Source: Verrucomicrobiales bacterium (lineage in GTDB: Bacteria > Verrucomicrobiota > Verrucomicrobiia > Verrucomicrobiales > DEV007). Taken from it: a DNA stretch of 35,899 nt. The stretch spans positions 1 through 35,899 of the forward strand of contig JAKSBG010000351.1 in assembly GCA_022361255.1 (NCBI GenBank), written 5' to 3'. A program made the position numbers and the translations under genes. This document shows positions 18,427-26,853 of this stretch, one piece after another (position 1 is the stretch's first letter; every line of letters begins with the position of its first letter). The notes under the pieces are model-generated. The model was not told where the DNA came from. It was given only the letters and a program-made list of their open reading frames with translations, and ran no database searches.

Positions 18427-19284
18427 CTATTTTCCGGGAGGCTCGGTGAAGTCGGGAATGCCATCGGTATTTTCCTGCTTCGATGCTCCTTTCGCCCTAC
18501 CCGGTAGCGGCGGATAATCCTCAGGGATTCTCAGTGCAAAAGGGATTCCGAGTTTCTTTTCGAGATCCTTGATATTGATGATGAGGCTCGCGACGTGATT
18601 GTTTTCACTCTCCCGATAGAGCTTGATGAGATGCTCATACGCTTCGCGTTCCTTTCCCGGGCAGGCTGCCAGAAAGTATCCGTGAAAGCGCTCCACGTAG
18701 CCGGGGGAATCCCGCAGGCCGATCATTTCCCCGTAGACGCGTGCCGTTTCACAGGGATCATTCAGCTTTCCCCGATACACTTCGGCGAGCTGCAGGCGAA
18801 TAACTGCGGAATCCGGATTCTGCTCCAGCCCCTCTTCGGCCAGCTCCACAGCTGCTACAGCGTACTCGTTGAATCGACGCATTCTTTCGAACTGGGGGAT
18901 CGATTCGTCGACCTCCATGTTGGCGGTCGCGTTGATTCCGATATGCCAGACGACGTCTCGCCAGTGATTTTCGTCTCGAGGCTCGAGCGTGGTGATCACC
19001 TTGTAATCCGAGCGAAGCTCCTCCCATTCTTTCAGAGAAAAATGGTCAAACGCCTCCAACACGAGATAGGAACTAACGAGGGTTCGCAGTCCCCCGAGAG
19101 TCCCCATGAGAGCTGACTGATTCAACTGTCCGAGCGCGTCTTTCGCCGGCGGAGGGAGAAGAATTCCATCGCTGACGAGATTTGTCCTGAGATCATCCTC
19201 AACGGGTGCACGAAACACCCCGAAGATCGCGAGACCGATCAGAATCAGAATCCACTTCGGGATTTTCCGGAACAGCGTTTTCAC
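18427..19284 (-). CDS. Membrane-anchored helical repeat protein (TPR-like), unknown function
   Basis: A 285-residue protein starting at GTG, with an AAGGAG about nine bases upstream inside the permease gene. One N-terminal transmembrane segment (about residues 10-27) anchors it; the rest is helical. A TPR-like pattern is visible around 130-225 (AVAAVELAEEGLEQNPDSAVIRLQLAEVY, ARVYGEMIGL, AYEHLIKLYRES). It ends with a Pro-rich tail. It starts 3 bp after the ABC permease stop, so it may be an accessory part of that export system. I do not recognise a named family. Confidence 0.65.
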   Translation of the reverse strand: MKTLFRKIPKWILILIGLAIFGVFRAPVEDDLRTNLVSDGILLPPPAKDALGQLNQSALMGTLGGLRTLVSSYLVLEAFDHFSLKEWEELRSDYKVITTLEPRDENHWRDVVWHIGINATANMEVDESIPQFERMRRFNEYAVAAVELAEEGLEQNPDSAVIRLQLAEVYRGKLNDPCETARVYGEMIGLRDSPGYVERFHGYFLAACPGKEREAYEHLIKLYRESENNHVASLIINIKDLEKKLGIPFALRIPEDYPPLPGRAKGASKQENTDGIPDFTEPPGK

Positions 19285-19287
19285 AAT

Positions 19288-20196
19288 CTAAAACTCCTTG
19301 TCGACGAAAGTAATGAGCGAAAGAAAAAGAAAAACGACGAGGTATCCCGCAGTGAGCCCGGTCATCTGAGCGAGCACCGCCGGTGCGACAGCCGCTCCCG
19401 CGACAATTCCTTCACTGAAGGAAAAGAGCTGGAAATTCGGGATGATAATTTTGAATACCTTGAGCAGCATCTGCACTGCCATGCTGCTGTCCGTTTCGCG
19501 GAGCCAGTAGTCGGTCGCCATCGAGTGCGCGTGACCGACGAGGAAAACGAGAATGCTGATGATAATGGTGAAAAGCGAACTCGAAGCGAAGGTGGAAAGC
19601 AGAATCGTGACGGCCGCGACGACGGATGCCTTGAGAAAGGATCCATAGACCGCTGCCAGCAACTCGATGCGAAACCCGTTTTTGGAAATGAGGGACAGCG
19701 CGGCCTGGATGTCTTCAGGTCTTCCGCCGCCAGCCTGTTCGTCAGCCATATATCCCGCTTGTTTCCAGATGATCATGACCGAGCAGATTACAAACATCAC
19801 AAGCAGCGACACCCCGATCACGACGAGAACTCCTGCGAGTTTTCCGAGCAGGTATTCCCCGCGGCGAACCGGTTTCGAGAGGATCGTGTAGAGCGTCCGG
19901 TCCTCGATATCGCGGGGAATGAGCAGCGCGGTGGCGACAATGGCAAAGAGCCAGGCAAACAGGTCGATTGCGCCAAAGGAGACCTTCTTCAAAGTCGACA
20001 AAGCCTGCGCCGGTGACGAGGCGAAGCTGACATTTCCCACGAGCAGAAGCAGCAGGGCAAAGGCCAGCAGGAAGTAGAAGGTCTTCATTCGCACCAGCTG
20101 CGTCACCGTGCTCGTGGCGATCGTCCAGACGCGGGTGAGGGAGAAAAACGGCACCTTCTTTCCCGGTGCTCTTGGTGTGATCGCTTCGTCGCTCAT
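19288..20196 (-). CDS. ABC-2 type transporter permease
   Basis: A 302-residue inner membrane protein with about six hydrophobic segments, at roughly residues 37-57, 78-98, 120-145, 180-205, 208-228 and 270-297. The motif PRDIEDRTLYTILSKPVRRGEYLLGKLAGV between segments 2 and 3 is typical of ABC-2 (NatB/GldF-like) export permeases. It overlaps the ATPase gene by 4 bp and has a good AAAGGAGG Shine-Dalgarno sequence 4-5 bases before its ATG, a rarity in this window. Substrate unknown; similar systems export lipids, ions or polysaccharides, or support gliding. Confidence 0.88.
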   Translation of the reverse strand: MSDEAITPRAPGKKVPFFSLTRVWTIATSTVTQLVRMKTFYFLLAFALLLLLVGNVSFASSPAQALSTLKKVSFGAIDLFAWLFAIVATALLIPRDIEDRTLYTILSKPVRRGEYLLGKLAGVLVVIGVSLLVMFVICSVMIIWKQAGYMADEQAGGGRPEDIQAALSLISKNGFRIELLAAVYGSFLKASVVAAVTILLSTFASSSLFTIIISILVFLVGHAHSMATDYWLRETDSSMAVQMLLKVFKIIIPNFQLFSFSEGIVAGAAVAPAVLAQMTGLTAGYLVVFLFLSLITFVDKEF

Positions 20197-21080
20197 GATG
20201 CCTCCTTTTCGTCGGCCGGTTTTGATTCTTTGCTGCGCTTTCCGGCAATCTGGATGAAAAGCCGCTCCAGTGTCGTTTTGGGATGTCCCGTCTCGATTAT
20301 GGAAGCGGAGTCATCCGCAGCAATCAGGTCCGCAATTTTTTCCAGCAACTCCGGCGATGCATTTTCCAGCGTCATTGCCGTCTGCGTTTCGATTTTGATG
20401 AGTTCCTCAAGAGGGCCCTCCCGCCGCATCCGGCCTTCAAAAATGATTCCGACGCGGTCGCAAACCTCCTGCACCTGTTCCAGCAAATGAGAGCAGAGAA
20501 AAACCGTGTACCCCTCGTCTTTCAGTTTCAAAATCAGATCGCGAATCTCGCGCGAGCCAACCGGGTCGACCCCTGCAGTCGGTTCGTCGAGAATGACAAG
20601 ACGCGGATTCTGCACCAGGCTCTGGGCGAGACCAATGCGTTGCAGCATTCCTTTGGAATAGCCTCCCAGCCGGCGCTTTGCTGCGTTTTCAAGTCCGACC
20701 AGTTCGAGAAGTTCCTCGACGCGTGACTTGAGAGCTTTCCCCCGCATCCCGCAGAGTTTTCCGTAAAACTTCAGCGTTTCCGCTCCGGTGAGATGTTTGT
20801 AGAAATAGGGGTTCTCCGGCACAAATCCCGTCTCGTTCCTCGCCCGAATGTCTCCGCTGTCGAGTCCAAAAACCTTTGCCTCGCCCTTGCTCGCGGCCAT
20901 GAGCCCGAGCACGACTTTCATTGTCGTCGATTTGCCAGAGCCATTCGGCCCGATCAGCCCGTAGACCTCTCCGGCCTTCACGTGAAAAGAAAGATTGTCG
21001 ACTGCGACGACATACTGATTGCCGATCCCGGTCCGGAAAACCTTCGTGAGATTGTTTACTTCGACTGCGTTTTCACTCAT
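20193..21080 (-). CDS. ABC transporter ATP-binding protein
   Basis: A 295-residue ATPase. Walker A is GPNGSGKST (44-52), signature LGGYSKGMLQRIGLAQ, Walker B LVILDEPTAGVDP, and the switch histidine is in FLCSHLLEQVQ. The C-terminal extension after about residue 225 is typical of ATPases paired with ABC-2 permeases (ABCA/NatA type), matching the permease encoded next. It begins 3 bp after the acylphosphatase stop, making a four-gene minus-strand operon. Confidence 0.93.
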   Translation of the reverse strand: MSENAVEVNNLTKVFRTGIGNQYVVAVDNLSFHVKAGEVYGLIGPNGSGKSTTMKVVLGLMAASKGEAKVFGLDSGDIRARNETGFVPENPYFYKHLTGAETLKFYGKLCGMRGKALKSRVEELLELVGLENAAKRRLGGYSKGMLQRIGLAQSLVQNPRLVILDEPTAGVDPVGSREIRDLILKLKDEGYTVFLCSHLLEQVQEVCDRVGIIFEGRMRREGPLEELIKIETQTAMTLENASPELLEKIADLIAADDSASIIETGHPKTTLERLFIQIAGKRSKESKPADEKEAS

Positions 21081-21083
21081 TTC

Positions 21084-21356
21084 TTAGTCTCGGATCGAAA
21101 ACCCTCTAACATCTTCCAAAAGCGGCACGGTGCGCTCTTCCTGTTCCTGAATATGGTGACCGAGCGGACTGTCGTGCATCTCCTGAATAAATTCATCCAG
21201 TTCCTCCTCGTCACCCATGATTTGCAGCTCGACCCGCCCGTCATCGAGGTTGCGCACCCACCCAAGGACATCGAATCCCTTCGCGAGCTGCTTGGTTGCA
21301 TATCGAAAACCGACCCCCTGCACCCGGCCGGAGAAAAAATACTGACGTGCTGTCAT
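21084..21356 (-). CDS. acyP: Acylphosphatase
   Basis: A 90-residue enzyme that hydrolyses acyl phosphates. The active-site arginine R18 in FSGRVQGVGFR and asparagine N36 in GWVRNLDDGRVEL are present. The ATG at 21356 gives the usual family length; a longer frame upstream runs into the divergent thyA promoter region. It is first in an operon with the ABC exporter and shares a 124-bp divergent gap with thyA. Confidence 0.93.
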   Translation of the reverse strand: MTARQYFFSGRVQGVGFRYATKQLAKGFDVLGWVRNLDDGRVELQIMGDEEELDEFIQEMHDSPLGHHIQEQEERTVPLLEDVRGFSIRD

Positions 21357-21480
21357 GCCGGAACTGTAAGACCAGAGAGCGACAGCATGCCAGCGAAAAG
21401 GGTTGCAGGGCGTTCTCCTTCGTTCACGATGTCTACTTGCCATCCACCTCTCTTTTCGTTCATTCTCTCCACCCCGCACC

Positions 21481-22284
21481 ATGAAAACCTACCTCGACCT
21501 GCTCGACCACGTCCTCACGAACGGCACTCCGCGGGGAGACCGGACCGGAGTGGGGACAATCGGGGTCTTCGGTGCGCAGGCGCGGTTTGATTTGCGGGAG
21601 AATTTCCCCTGTCTTACTACAAAGAAGCTGCATTTGCGCTCCATCATTCACGAGCTGCTCTGGTTTTTGAAAGGCGATACGAATATCCAGTATCTCAAGG
21701 ATAACAAAGTCACCATCTGGGACGAATGGGCCGACGAAGACGGGAATCTCGGACCGGTCTACGGAAAGCAATGGCGCTCCTGGGAGGTCGGGGACAAGGG
21801 GGAAACCATTGATCAGATCGCCCGCGTCGTGGATTCCATCCGGAACAATCCAACGAGCCGTCGTCACATCGTCAGCGCCTGGAATCCCGCCGATGTCGAG
21901 GAAATGGCTCTGCCGCCTTGCCACTCGCTTTTTCAATTCTACGTCGATACCTCACGGGGCGAACTGAGCTGTCAGCTCTACCAGCGCAGCGCCGATCTTT
22001 TTCTCGGAGTGCCGTTTAACATCGCTTCCTACGCCCTTCTCTGCATGATGATGGCCCAGGTCTGCGGCCTGAAGCCGGGCGACTTTGTTCACACCTTCGG
22101 AGATCTTCATCTCTACCAAAACCACCTCGACCAGGCAAAACTCCAGTTGAGTCGCGATCCCCGTCCTCTTCCGCAAATGAAGATCAACCCGGATGTGAAA
22201 GAGATCGATGGGTTCGTCTTCGAGGATTTTGAATTGGTCGGTTACGATCCGCACCCCACGATCAAGGCTCCCATAGCCGTTTGA
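21481..22284 (+). CDS. thyA: Thymidylate synthase
   Basis: A 267-residue enzyme that methylates dUMP to dTMP using methylene-tetrahydrofolate. The nucleophile is C147 in [12 protein letters not shown], with the phosphate-binding arginines in RGDRTGVG (18-25) and [14 protein letters not shown] (123-136) and the folate/dUMP motif [20 protein letters not shown]. Length matches E. coli ThyA (264). The upstream part of the open frame is rejected because the family begins with MKxYLDLL. It overlaps or nearly abuts folA, which regenerates the folate cofactor it oxidises, so the two form a functional pair. Confidence 0.97.
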   Translation: MKTYLDLLDHVLTNGTPRGDRTGVGTIGVFGAQARFDLRENFPCLTTKKLHLRSIIHELLWFLKGDTNIQYLKDNKVTIWDEWADEDGNLGPVYGKQWRSWEVGDKGETIDQIARVVDSIRNNPTSRRHIVSAWNPADVEEMALPPCHSLFQFYVDTSRGELSCQLYQRSADLFLGVPFNIASYALLCMMMAQVCGLKPGDFVHTFGDLHLYQNHLDQAKLQLSRDPRPLPQMKINPDVKEIDGFVFEDFELVGYDPHPTIKAPIAV

Positions 22285-22289
22285 ATGGT

Positions 22290-22763
22290 ATGAGCAGGCC
22301 CGTCCTCAAAGCCATCGTCGCAATGGCATCGAACCGCGTCATCGGAAAAGACGGCGACCTCCCCTGGCGGCTGCCAGAGGATTTGAAATGGTTCAAAAAA
22401 CTCACCCTCGGGAACCCCATTGTCATGGGGCGTATTACGATGGAATCGCTGGGACGCCCCTTGCCGAAGCGGAGAAATATTGCCATTTCCCGCAGCCTTG
22501 GTGAAGCACCGGAAGGCTTTGAACTGGTCGAAAGCTGCGATGCTGCCCTCGATCTTCTACAAAATGAGGAAACCGTTTTCGTGATCGGCGGAGGACAGAT
22601 CTACCGCGAAATGATTCCCCGATGCGACGAAGTACTGATGAGCTACGTGTTTCACCCCTACGAGGGTGATACGACGCTGTTCGAGTTTGAGGATGACTTC
22701 GAAATCGCGGAAATCCTGCACCGGGATGACGATTTCGAGCTGAGGCGTTATCTCCGCAGGTAG
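22290..22763 (+). CDS. folA: Dihydrofolate reductase
   Basis: A 157-residue enzyme that reduces dihydrofolate with NADPH. IVAMASNRVIGKDGDLPWRLPEDLKWFKK includes the catalytic acid D31, with NPIVMGRITMESLGRPLPKRRNIAIS and FVIGGGQIYREMIP for NADPH binding. The ATG at 22290 is chosen over the TTG at 22281 because it matches the family start. It lies 5 bp after thyA, the standard pair for recycling dihydrofolate made during dTMP synthesis. Confidence 0.96.
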   Translation: MSRPVLKAIVAMASNRVIGKDGDLPWRLPEDLKWFKKLTLGNPIVMGRITMESLGRPLPKRRNIAISRSLGEAPEGFELVESCDAALDLLQNEETVFVIGGGQIYREMIPRCDEVLMSYVFHPYEGDTTLFEFEDDFEIAEILHRDDDFELRRYLRR

Positions 22764-22824
22764 GTCAGCTTTCAGGGAAGAGCGTTCGAAAGCCTGCCCC
22801 ATTTAATCAACAGGGAGAATAAGT

Positions 22825-22914
22825 GCCAGAGAACCGCAGCAATGACGGACGAGTTACCGTTGCTGCCTTCCGGCCCTGGCGGAGTTCACCCGCCGACACT
22901 CTACGGCCTCTGAC
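22825..22914 (-). ncRNA. ffs: Signal recognition particle RNA (4.5S, small bacterial type)
   Basis: On the minus strand the sequence contains the SRP RNA apical signature GGGCCGGAAGGCAGCAAC (about 22857-22874) flanked by GUGAACUCCGCC. The 5' end GUCAGAG (22914-22908) pairs perfectly (one G-U) with CUCUGGC (22831-22825), closing a hairpin of about 90 nt. The RNA binds Ffh to target nascent membrane proteins. Its predicted start agrees with the TATATT element seven bases upstream. Confidence 0.92.
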
Positions 22915-22920
22915 GGGGCG

Positions 22921-22926
22921 AATATA
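22921..22926 (-). promoter_or_regulatory. Candidate -10 element of the SRP RNA gene
   Basis: TATATT on the minus strand ends seven bases before the paired 5' end of the SRP RNA at 22914. The matching -35 region (around CTGGAA, 22943-22948) is weak. It lies in the divergent gap to trpB. Confidence 0.5.
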
Positions 22927-22992
22927 CACGCGTCAGGTTTTTTTCCAGCAGGTATCGCATTTCTTGATTCCTGTCGTAATCTTCCTGCAACA

Positions 22993-24207
22993 ATGAGCAC
23001 GGCTACCATCCCCGACACTCTTCCCGATCAAAGCGGTCACTTCGGCACTTTCGGCGGACGTTTCGTCCCCGAAACGCTCGTTGCGGCACTCGACGAACTT
23101 ACGGCAGAATACGAAGCCGCGAAGGTGGATCCGGCATTCCGCGCGGAGCTGGATCGACTTCTCGCCGAATTCTGTGGACGCGAAACGCCTCTGTATTTCG
23201 CAGAGCGATGGACCGAAAAGCTCGGCGGGGCCAAAATTTATCTGAAACGTGAGGACTTGCTGCACACCGGTGCGCACAAGATCAACAACGCATTGGGCCA
23301 GATTCTTCTCGCGAAGCGACTGGGGAAAAAGCGTATCATTGCCGAGACGGGCGCCGGACAGCACGGGGTCGCGACGGCAACGGTGGCGGCCCGGTTCGGG
23401 ATGGAGTGCATTGTTTATATGGGCGCGGTCGATATGGAGCGTCAGCACCTGAATGTGGTCCGGATGCGTCTCCTCGGCGCGGAAGTGCGGGGTGTGGAAG
23501 CAGGGCAGAAAACGCTCAAGGAAGCCGTGAATGAGGCATTGCGGGACTGGGTGACGAATGTTCGCTCCACCCACTACATTCTGGGAAGTGCGCTGGGGCC
23601 GCATCCGTATCCGATGATGGTCCGCGATTTTCACAAAGTGATTGGAGAAGAAGCGCGCCGCCAGATTCTGGAGCGCGAGGAGCAGCTTCCCGACATTCTC
23701 GTCGCCTGTGTCGGCGGCGGCAGCAATGCGATCGGTTTGTTTCATCCGTTTCTCGGCGACGAAGACGTGAAAATGGTCGGAGTTGAGGCCGGAGGTCACG
23801 GCATTCGTCACGGCGAGCATGCAGCCCGTTTCCAGGGTGGGAAGCTCGGCGTTCTCCAGGGAACAAAAACCTGGTTGCTCGCTGACGAAGACGGCCAAAT
23901 TGAGCTGACGCACTCCGTTTCCGCAGGACTCGACTACGCGGCGGTCGGCCCCGAGCACGCCTTTCTCCAAAGCGAAGGTCGTGTCGATTACACCTACGCC
24001 ACCGACGACGAAGCCCTCGCCGCTTTCCGTGAAATTGCGGAGACCGAAGGCATTATTCCCGCTCTGGAAAGTTCTCATGCGCTTGCCCACGTGCGGAAGA
24101 TTGCCCCGGAAATGAGCAGCGATCAGATCATCGTTGTGAACCTGTCAGGGCGTGGTGACAAAGATGTCGAGCAGGCCGCGAAGTATTTGCTGGGGGATGA
24201 GGGGTAG
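22993..24207 (+). CDS. trpB: Tryptophan synthase beta chain
   Basis: A 404-residue PLP enzyme of the TrpB1 type that joins indole and serine. The PLP lysine is K96 in [13 protein letters not shown], the catalytic glutamate E118 in [14 protein letters not shown], and the phosphate loop is in [19 protein letters not shown] opens the chain as in E. coli TrpB, and [12 protein letters not shown] ends it. trpA, normally the next gene, is not adjacent; a broken ankyrin gene follows. The ATG at 22993 has no Shine-Dalgarno sequence. Confidence 0.97.
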   Translation: MSTATIPDTLPDQSGHFGTFGGRFVPETLVAALDELTAEYEAAKVDPAFRAELDRLLAEFCGRETPLYFAERWTEKLGGAKIYLKREDLLHTGAHKINNALGQILLAKRLGKKRIIAETGAGQHGVATATVAARFGMECIVYMGAVDMERQHLNVVRMRLLGAEVRGVEAGQKTLKEAVNEALRDWVTNVRSTHYILGSALGPHPYPMMVRDFHKVIGEEARRQILEREEQLPDILVACVGGGSNAIGLFHPFLGDEDVKMVGVEAGGHGIRHGEHAARFQGGKLGVLQGTKTWLLADEDGQIELTHSVSAGLDYAAVGPEHAFLQSEGRVDYTYATDDEALAAFREIAETEGIIPALESSHALAHVRKIAPEMSSDQIIVVNLSGRGDKDVEQAAKYLLGDEG

Positions 24208-24224
24208 ATATTCTTTCTGATTGC

Positions 24225-24700
24225 ATGCCGAAGAATCCGAGCAAGCAAGAATTGGCATACGAGTTTCGCTATGCACTGTCATCGAATTTGGCGAAGGCGG
24301 AAGAGTGTCTGCGTTTGAATCACTGGCTGATTGATCATCCTGTATACGGTGATTCCGAGTCGGCTCTGCATTTTTTTGCTACGGAAAACTACCGGGAGAT
24401 TGTCGATTGGCTTCTCAACAATGGAGCCAATCCCAATGGCGTCGACGACAGCGATACGCCTTTGCACGCGGCAGCACAATTGGGGCATTCAGAAGTGGTG
24501 CGTTCTCTAGTATCTGCTGGCGCGAATGTGAATGCTCTTGATTTCCTTGAGGAGACGCCGTTGCACAAAGCTTCATCAAGCGGTCACATCGAATCGCGGA
24601 AACATGCGGTGAGCTACCGGTTGATATGGCATTGCCGCGAAAATTGGCACGAGTCAAAGAGGTCTTCGAGCGGTATCAAAAAACGAAAAATATCGGATAG
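24225..24700 (+). pseudogene. Ankyrin-repeat protein gene disrupted by a frameshift/deletion
   Basis: From the ATG at 24225 the frame encodes ankyrin repeats (ESALHFFATENYREIVDWLLNNGANPN, DTPLHAAAQLGHSEVVRSLVSAGANVN, ETPLHKASSSGHIE). It then changes into sequence with no ankyrin character at about 24592. From there a different frame carries a sensible ending (IAETCGELPVDMALPRKLARVKEVF...) to a TAG at 24698-24700. An ankyrin repeat after GHIE should contain about 13 more residues before this ending, so about 40 bp appear lost at the ATCGAATCG junction, shifting the frame. The unshifted frame continues to 24992 but collides with the opposite gene. It could also be a sequencing error. It lies 17 bp downstream of trpB. 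Confidence 0.65.
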
Positions 24701-24717
24701 AGAATCCGTGAGAGATG

Positions 24718-24751
24718 CAGGTGCTCACCAGAGCGGCAGGCGGAGCACCTG
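24718..24751. repeat. 9-bp perfect inverted repeat (REP-like) in a convergent gap
   Basis: CAGGTGCTC (24718-24726) and GAGCACCTG (24743-24751) are exact reverse complements with a 16-nt GC-rich loop. It sits between the broken ankyrin gene and the convergent secreted-protein gene. There is no T-tract, so it is more like an extragenic palindrome than an intrinsic terminator. Confidence 0.55.
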
Positions 24752-24788
24752 TCCCCCCGGTCTCTCCGACTACCCCGAAGAAAATCAA

Positions 24789-25721
24789 TCACTCCGGCAC
24801 TTCGCCGGAAATCACCCCACCGGTTGCGGCAGGTTTCACGGTCACCGGTTTGTCTCCGGTTTCGGCGGGTTTCGATTCCCCTACGTTGGAAACGATGAGC
24901 CGCTCGGAGCCGTAGGTGATGTCGACGAGGTCTTCGACCATCGTTCGCAGCTCCTGCACCTCTTCTTCGCTCAGGATTTCCTGTTCCGGTAGATCGACTT
25001 TTTTCTGGATCACTTCGAGGTCCTTGCGGATTCGCTCGACGGTTTTGTTTTTCTGGATCGCCGGGGGGAGGGTTTCCAGGTTCAAAACGAAATATTCCAC
25101 GACCTCGGGACGTGCGAGGGTTGAAGCTTTTTCCGGATCGTAGGGGTTCAAAGAGGCGGCGCAGCCGATTTCAAATGCCCGCAACCACCCGCCGAGGCTG
25201 ATGAGGTTGGCGGCATCGACGTCCCGGATCAGGACCATTTCTTTTTCCACGTCTTTCTGGGTTCGGGCGAGCTCGAGCTTCAGCTCGTCCCACTCGCGGC
25301 TTGCTCCTTTCTCCAGCATGCTTTTCATGTGGCTGGAAATGCGGGTGCCGGATCCGAGCACTTTTGCGTGGTTGAGCAGGGAACGACCGACGGGTTCGAG
25401 GTCGAACACTTTCTCTGCTTCAACAGCGAAAAATCCATCCGCGAGTAGCAGGCCGACGGCGAGAGCCAGCTCGGTCCGGTCCTGCGGCGTTTCCTCCGGC
25501 ATGGGACGCTTCAGTTCATCGTAGGGAAGGGGACGCAACGTTTCGAGATCCTTAAAGATCTTTCGAATCGACGGAGTGGTGAATTTGTTGACGCCGAATT
25601 CCTCGCGCACATGCTCGTCCTCCAGCAATTCATCGGGAATCTCCTGGGCCTGAACGGGGAGGGTTCCCACACATGCCAGGCAAACGACAGGGAGTAGGCA
25701 GGAAAAGAGAAAGCGGGTCAT
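24789..25721 (-). CDS. Secreted protein of unknown function
   Basis: A 310-residue protein with a clear signal peptide (residues 1-25, ending VQA|Q). The rest is largely helical and acidic, with conserved-looking segments such as ELALAVGLLLADGFFAVEAEKVFDLEPVGRSLLNHAKVLGSG and DAANLISLGGWLRAFEIGCAAS. It ends in a low-complexity tail (SKPAETGDKPVTVKPAATGG). I recognise no named family; the helical body resembles uncharacterised exported proteins of Verrucomicrobia. It faces the L,D-transpeptidase gene across a 276-bp AT-rich divergent region. Confidence 0.75.
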   Translation of the reverse strand: MTRFLFSCLLPVVCLACVGTLPVQAQEIPDELLEDEHVREEFGVNKFTTPSIRKIFKDLETLRPLPYDELKRPMPEETPQDRTELALAVGLLLADGFFAVEAEKVFDLEPVGRSLLNHAKVLGSGTRISSHMKSMLEKGASREWDELKLELARTQKDVEKEMVLIRDVDAANLISLGGWLRAFEIGCAASLNPYDPEKASTLARPEVVEYFVLNLETLPPAIQKNKTVERIRKDLEVIQKKVDLPEQEILSEEEVQELRTMVEDLVDITYGSERLIVSNVGESKPAETGDKPVTVKPAATGGVISGEVPE

Positions 25722-25851
25722 GGTGAGGGAAAAAGGCGAATCGGGCCTGATCGTGAGAAAGACCTCATCGGGTGCGTGGTCGCAGCCGGTATATCAGACT
25801 TATTTCAAAGACGGTCGAAAGATAAATCTCACAGAAAATTATGCTAGAAAT

Positions 25852-25881
25852 TTGTAATTTGTTAAGTTAGATTGATATTAT
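25852..25881 (+). promoter_or_regulatory. Candidate promoter of the L,D-transpeptidase gene
   Basis: TTGTAA (25852-25857) and TATTAT (25876-25881) are separated by 18 bp in the most AT-rich stretch of the 276-bp divergent region. The predicted start near 25888 would give a leader of about 110 nt. The rest of the region shows no gene. Confidence 0.4.
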
Positions 25882-25883
25882 AC

Positions 25884-25899
25884 CTGAGAATTTTCTCAG
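25884..25899. promoter_or_regulatory. Candidate operator: 7-bp perfect inverted repeat at the predicted transcription start
   Basis: CTGAGAA (25884-25890) and TTCTCAG (25893-25899) are exact reverse complements around TT. The site begins three bases after the predicted -10 element, a usual repressor position. Confidence 0.4.
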
Positions 25900-25944
25900 T
25901 CCAGCCACTCACTCACTGGAAAATCAACAAACCGGGAAACGCAG

Positions 25945-25967
25945 CGGAGTTCTAATACAGAACCCCG
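25945..25967 (+). other. Leader hairpin upstream of the L,D-transpeptidase
   Basis: CGGAGTTCT (25945-25953) pairs with AGAACCCCG (25959-25967) around an AATAC loop: eight pairs with a single A-C mismatch. It ends 30 bases before the ATG and may stabilise the mRNA or affect initiation. Confidence 0.4.
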
Positions 25968-25997
25968 AACCCACGTTCATAACCTGCGAAACCCGAA

Positions 25998-26792
25998 ATG
26001 AGTGTAAATAAACAGATCCGGCTGGCCGGGTGTGCTACCTTGCTCACCCTCTCCTTATTCACCACGAACTGCGCTGTTCAGACCAGTGCGAAACGCGACG
26101 ATCAGCACGTCATGGAAGTCTCCGTGCCGCAGCAGAAAATGGCGTTGTATCGCAAAGGCGCTCTCGTAAAAACCTATCCTATCTCGACGTCGAAATTCGG
26201 CCTCGGCAATGAGAAGGGAAGCTACCGTACTCCTCTCGGTAAGATGGAGGTGGCGGAGAAAATCGGCGGAGGAAAGCCTGCCGGCGCTGTTTTCAAGAGC
26301 CGGAAGTGGACCGGCGAGGTGGTGAAACCAAATTCTCCGGGGCGTGATCCCATCGTTTCCCGTATCCTCTGGCTGAACGGGTTGGAGCCGAAAAATAAAA
26401 ACACCTACTCCCGTTGTATCTATATTCACGGAACGGCGGCCGAGCGTGACATCGGAAAGCCCGCGAGTTACGGTTGCGTGCGAATGAAGTCGCGCGACGT
26501 CATCGATCTCTACAGCAAAGTCGGTGAGGGATCGAAAGTCTTCGTCGTGAGAAAAGGCCTCTGGCGTGATGAGAAAAAAGGGCAGGAAATGGGCGAGCCG
26601 ATTCAGGCCATGCCGGTAATGGATCCGGTTTCGCCGCCAATGGTTTTTCAAGCCGTCGAACCGACCGCAACAATGCCGGTTTGGAATGAAGTGGGCAATT
26701 TCCGCACTGGAGTCGACGTTCTTTCCGAGGCCGGCTACGAGAGGGAATACATTATGCTAGCCGAACCGTCAGAACTCGGCCTTGACGGCTGA
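25998..26792 (+). CDS. L,D-transpeptidase (YkuD family), probable lipoprotein
   Basis: A 264-residue envelope protein. The N-terminal hydrophobic segment ends FTTNC, so C25 may be lipidated although the lipobox is poor. The YkuD domain (about 38-185) has the full active-site signature: H144 in YIHGT, then IGKPASYGCVRM with nucleophile C160. It should form 3-3 cross-links in peptidoglycan or attach lipoprotein. The last 70 residues are Pro-rich and unassigned. It has its own AT-rich promoter region with an inverted repeat. Confidence 0.9.
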   Translation: MSVNKQIRLAGCATLLTLSLFTTNCAVQTSAKRDDQHVMEVSVPQQKMALYRKGALVKTYPISTSKFGLGNEKGSYRTPLGKMEVAEKIGGGKPAGAVFKSRKWTGEVVKPNSPGRDPIVSRILWLNGLEPKNKNTYSRCIYIHGTAAERDIGKPASYGCVRMKSRDVIDLYSKVGEGSKVFVVRKGLWRDEKKGQEMGEPIQAMPVMDPVSPPMVFQAVEPTATMPVWNEVGNFRTGVDVLSEAGYEREYIMLAEPSELGLDG

Positions 26793-26853
26793 GTAAAAAC
26801 GCGTATGTTCCGCGCCCCTTCAACAAGGGTTCACAAAGAACAGACAACTTCTC

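Noticed and set aside
22768-22793. Terminator after folA (GCTTTC...GAAAGC)
   Set aside because: Six pairs with a 14-nt loop and no T-tract; too weak to call.
24225-24992. A complete 255-residue ankyrin-like protein
   Set aside because: After about residue 122 the translation loses all ankyrin character and overlaps the opposite gene, while another frame gives a sensible C-terminus ending at 24700.
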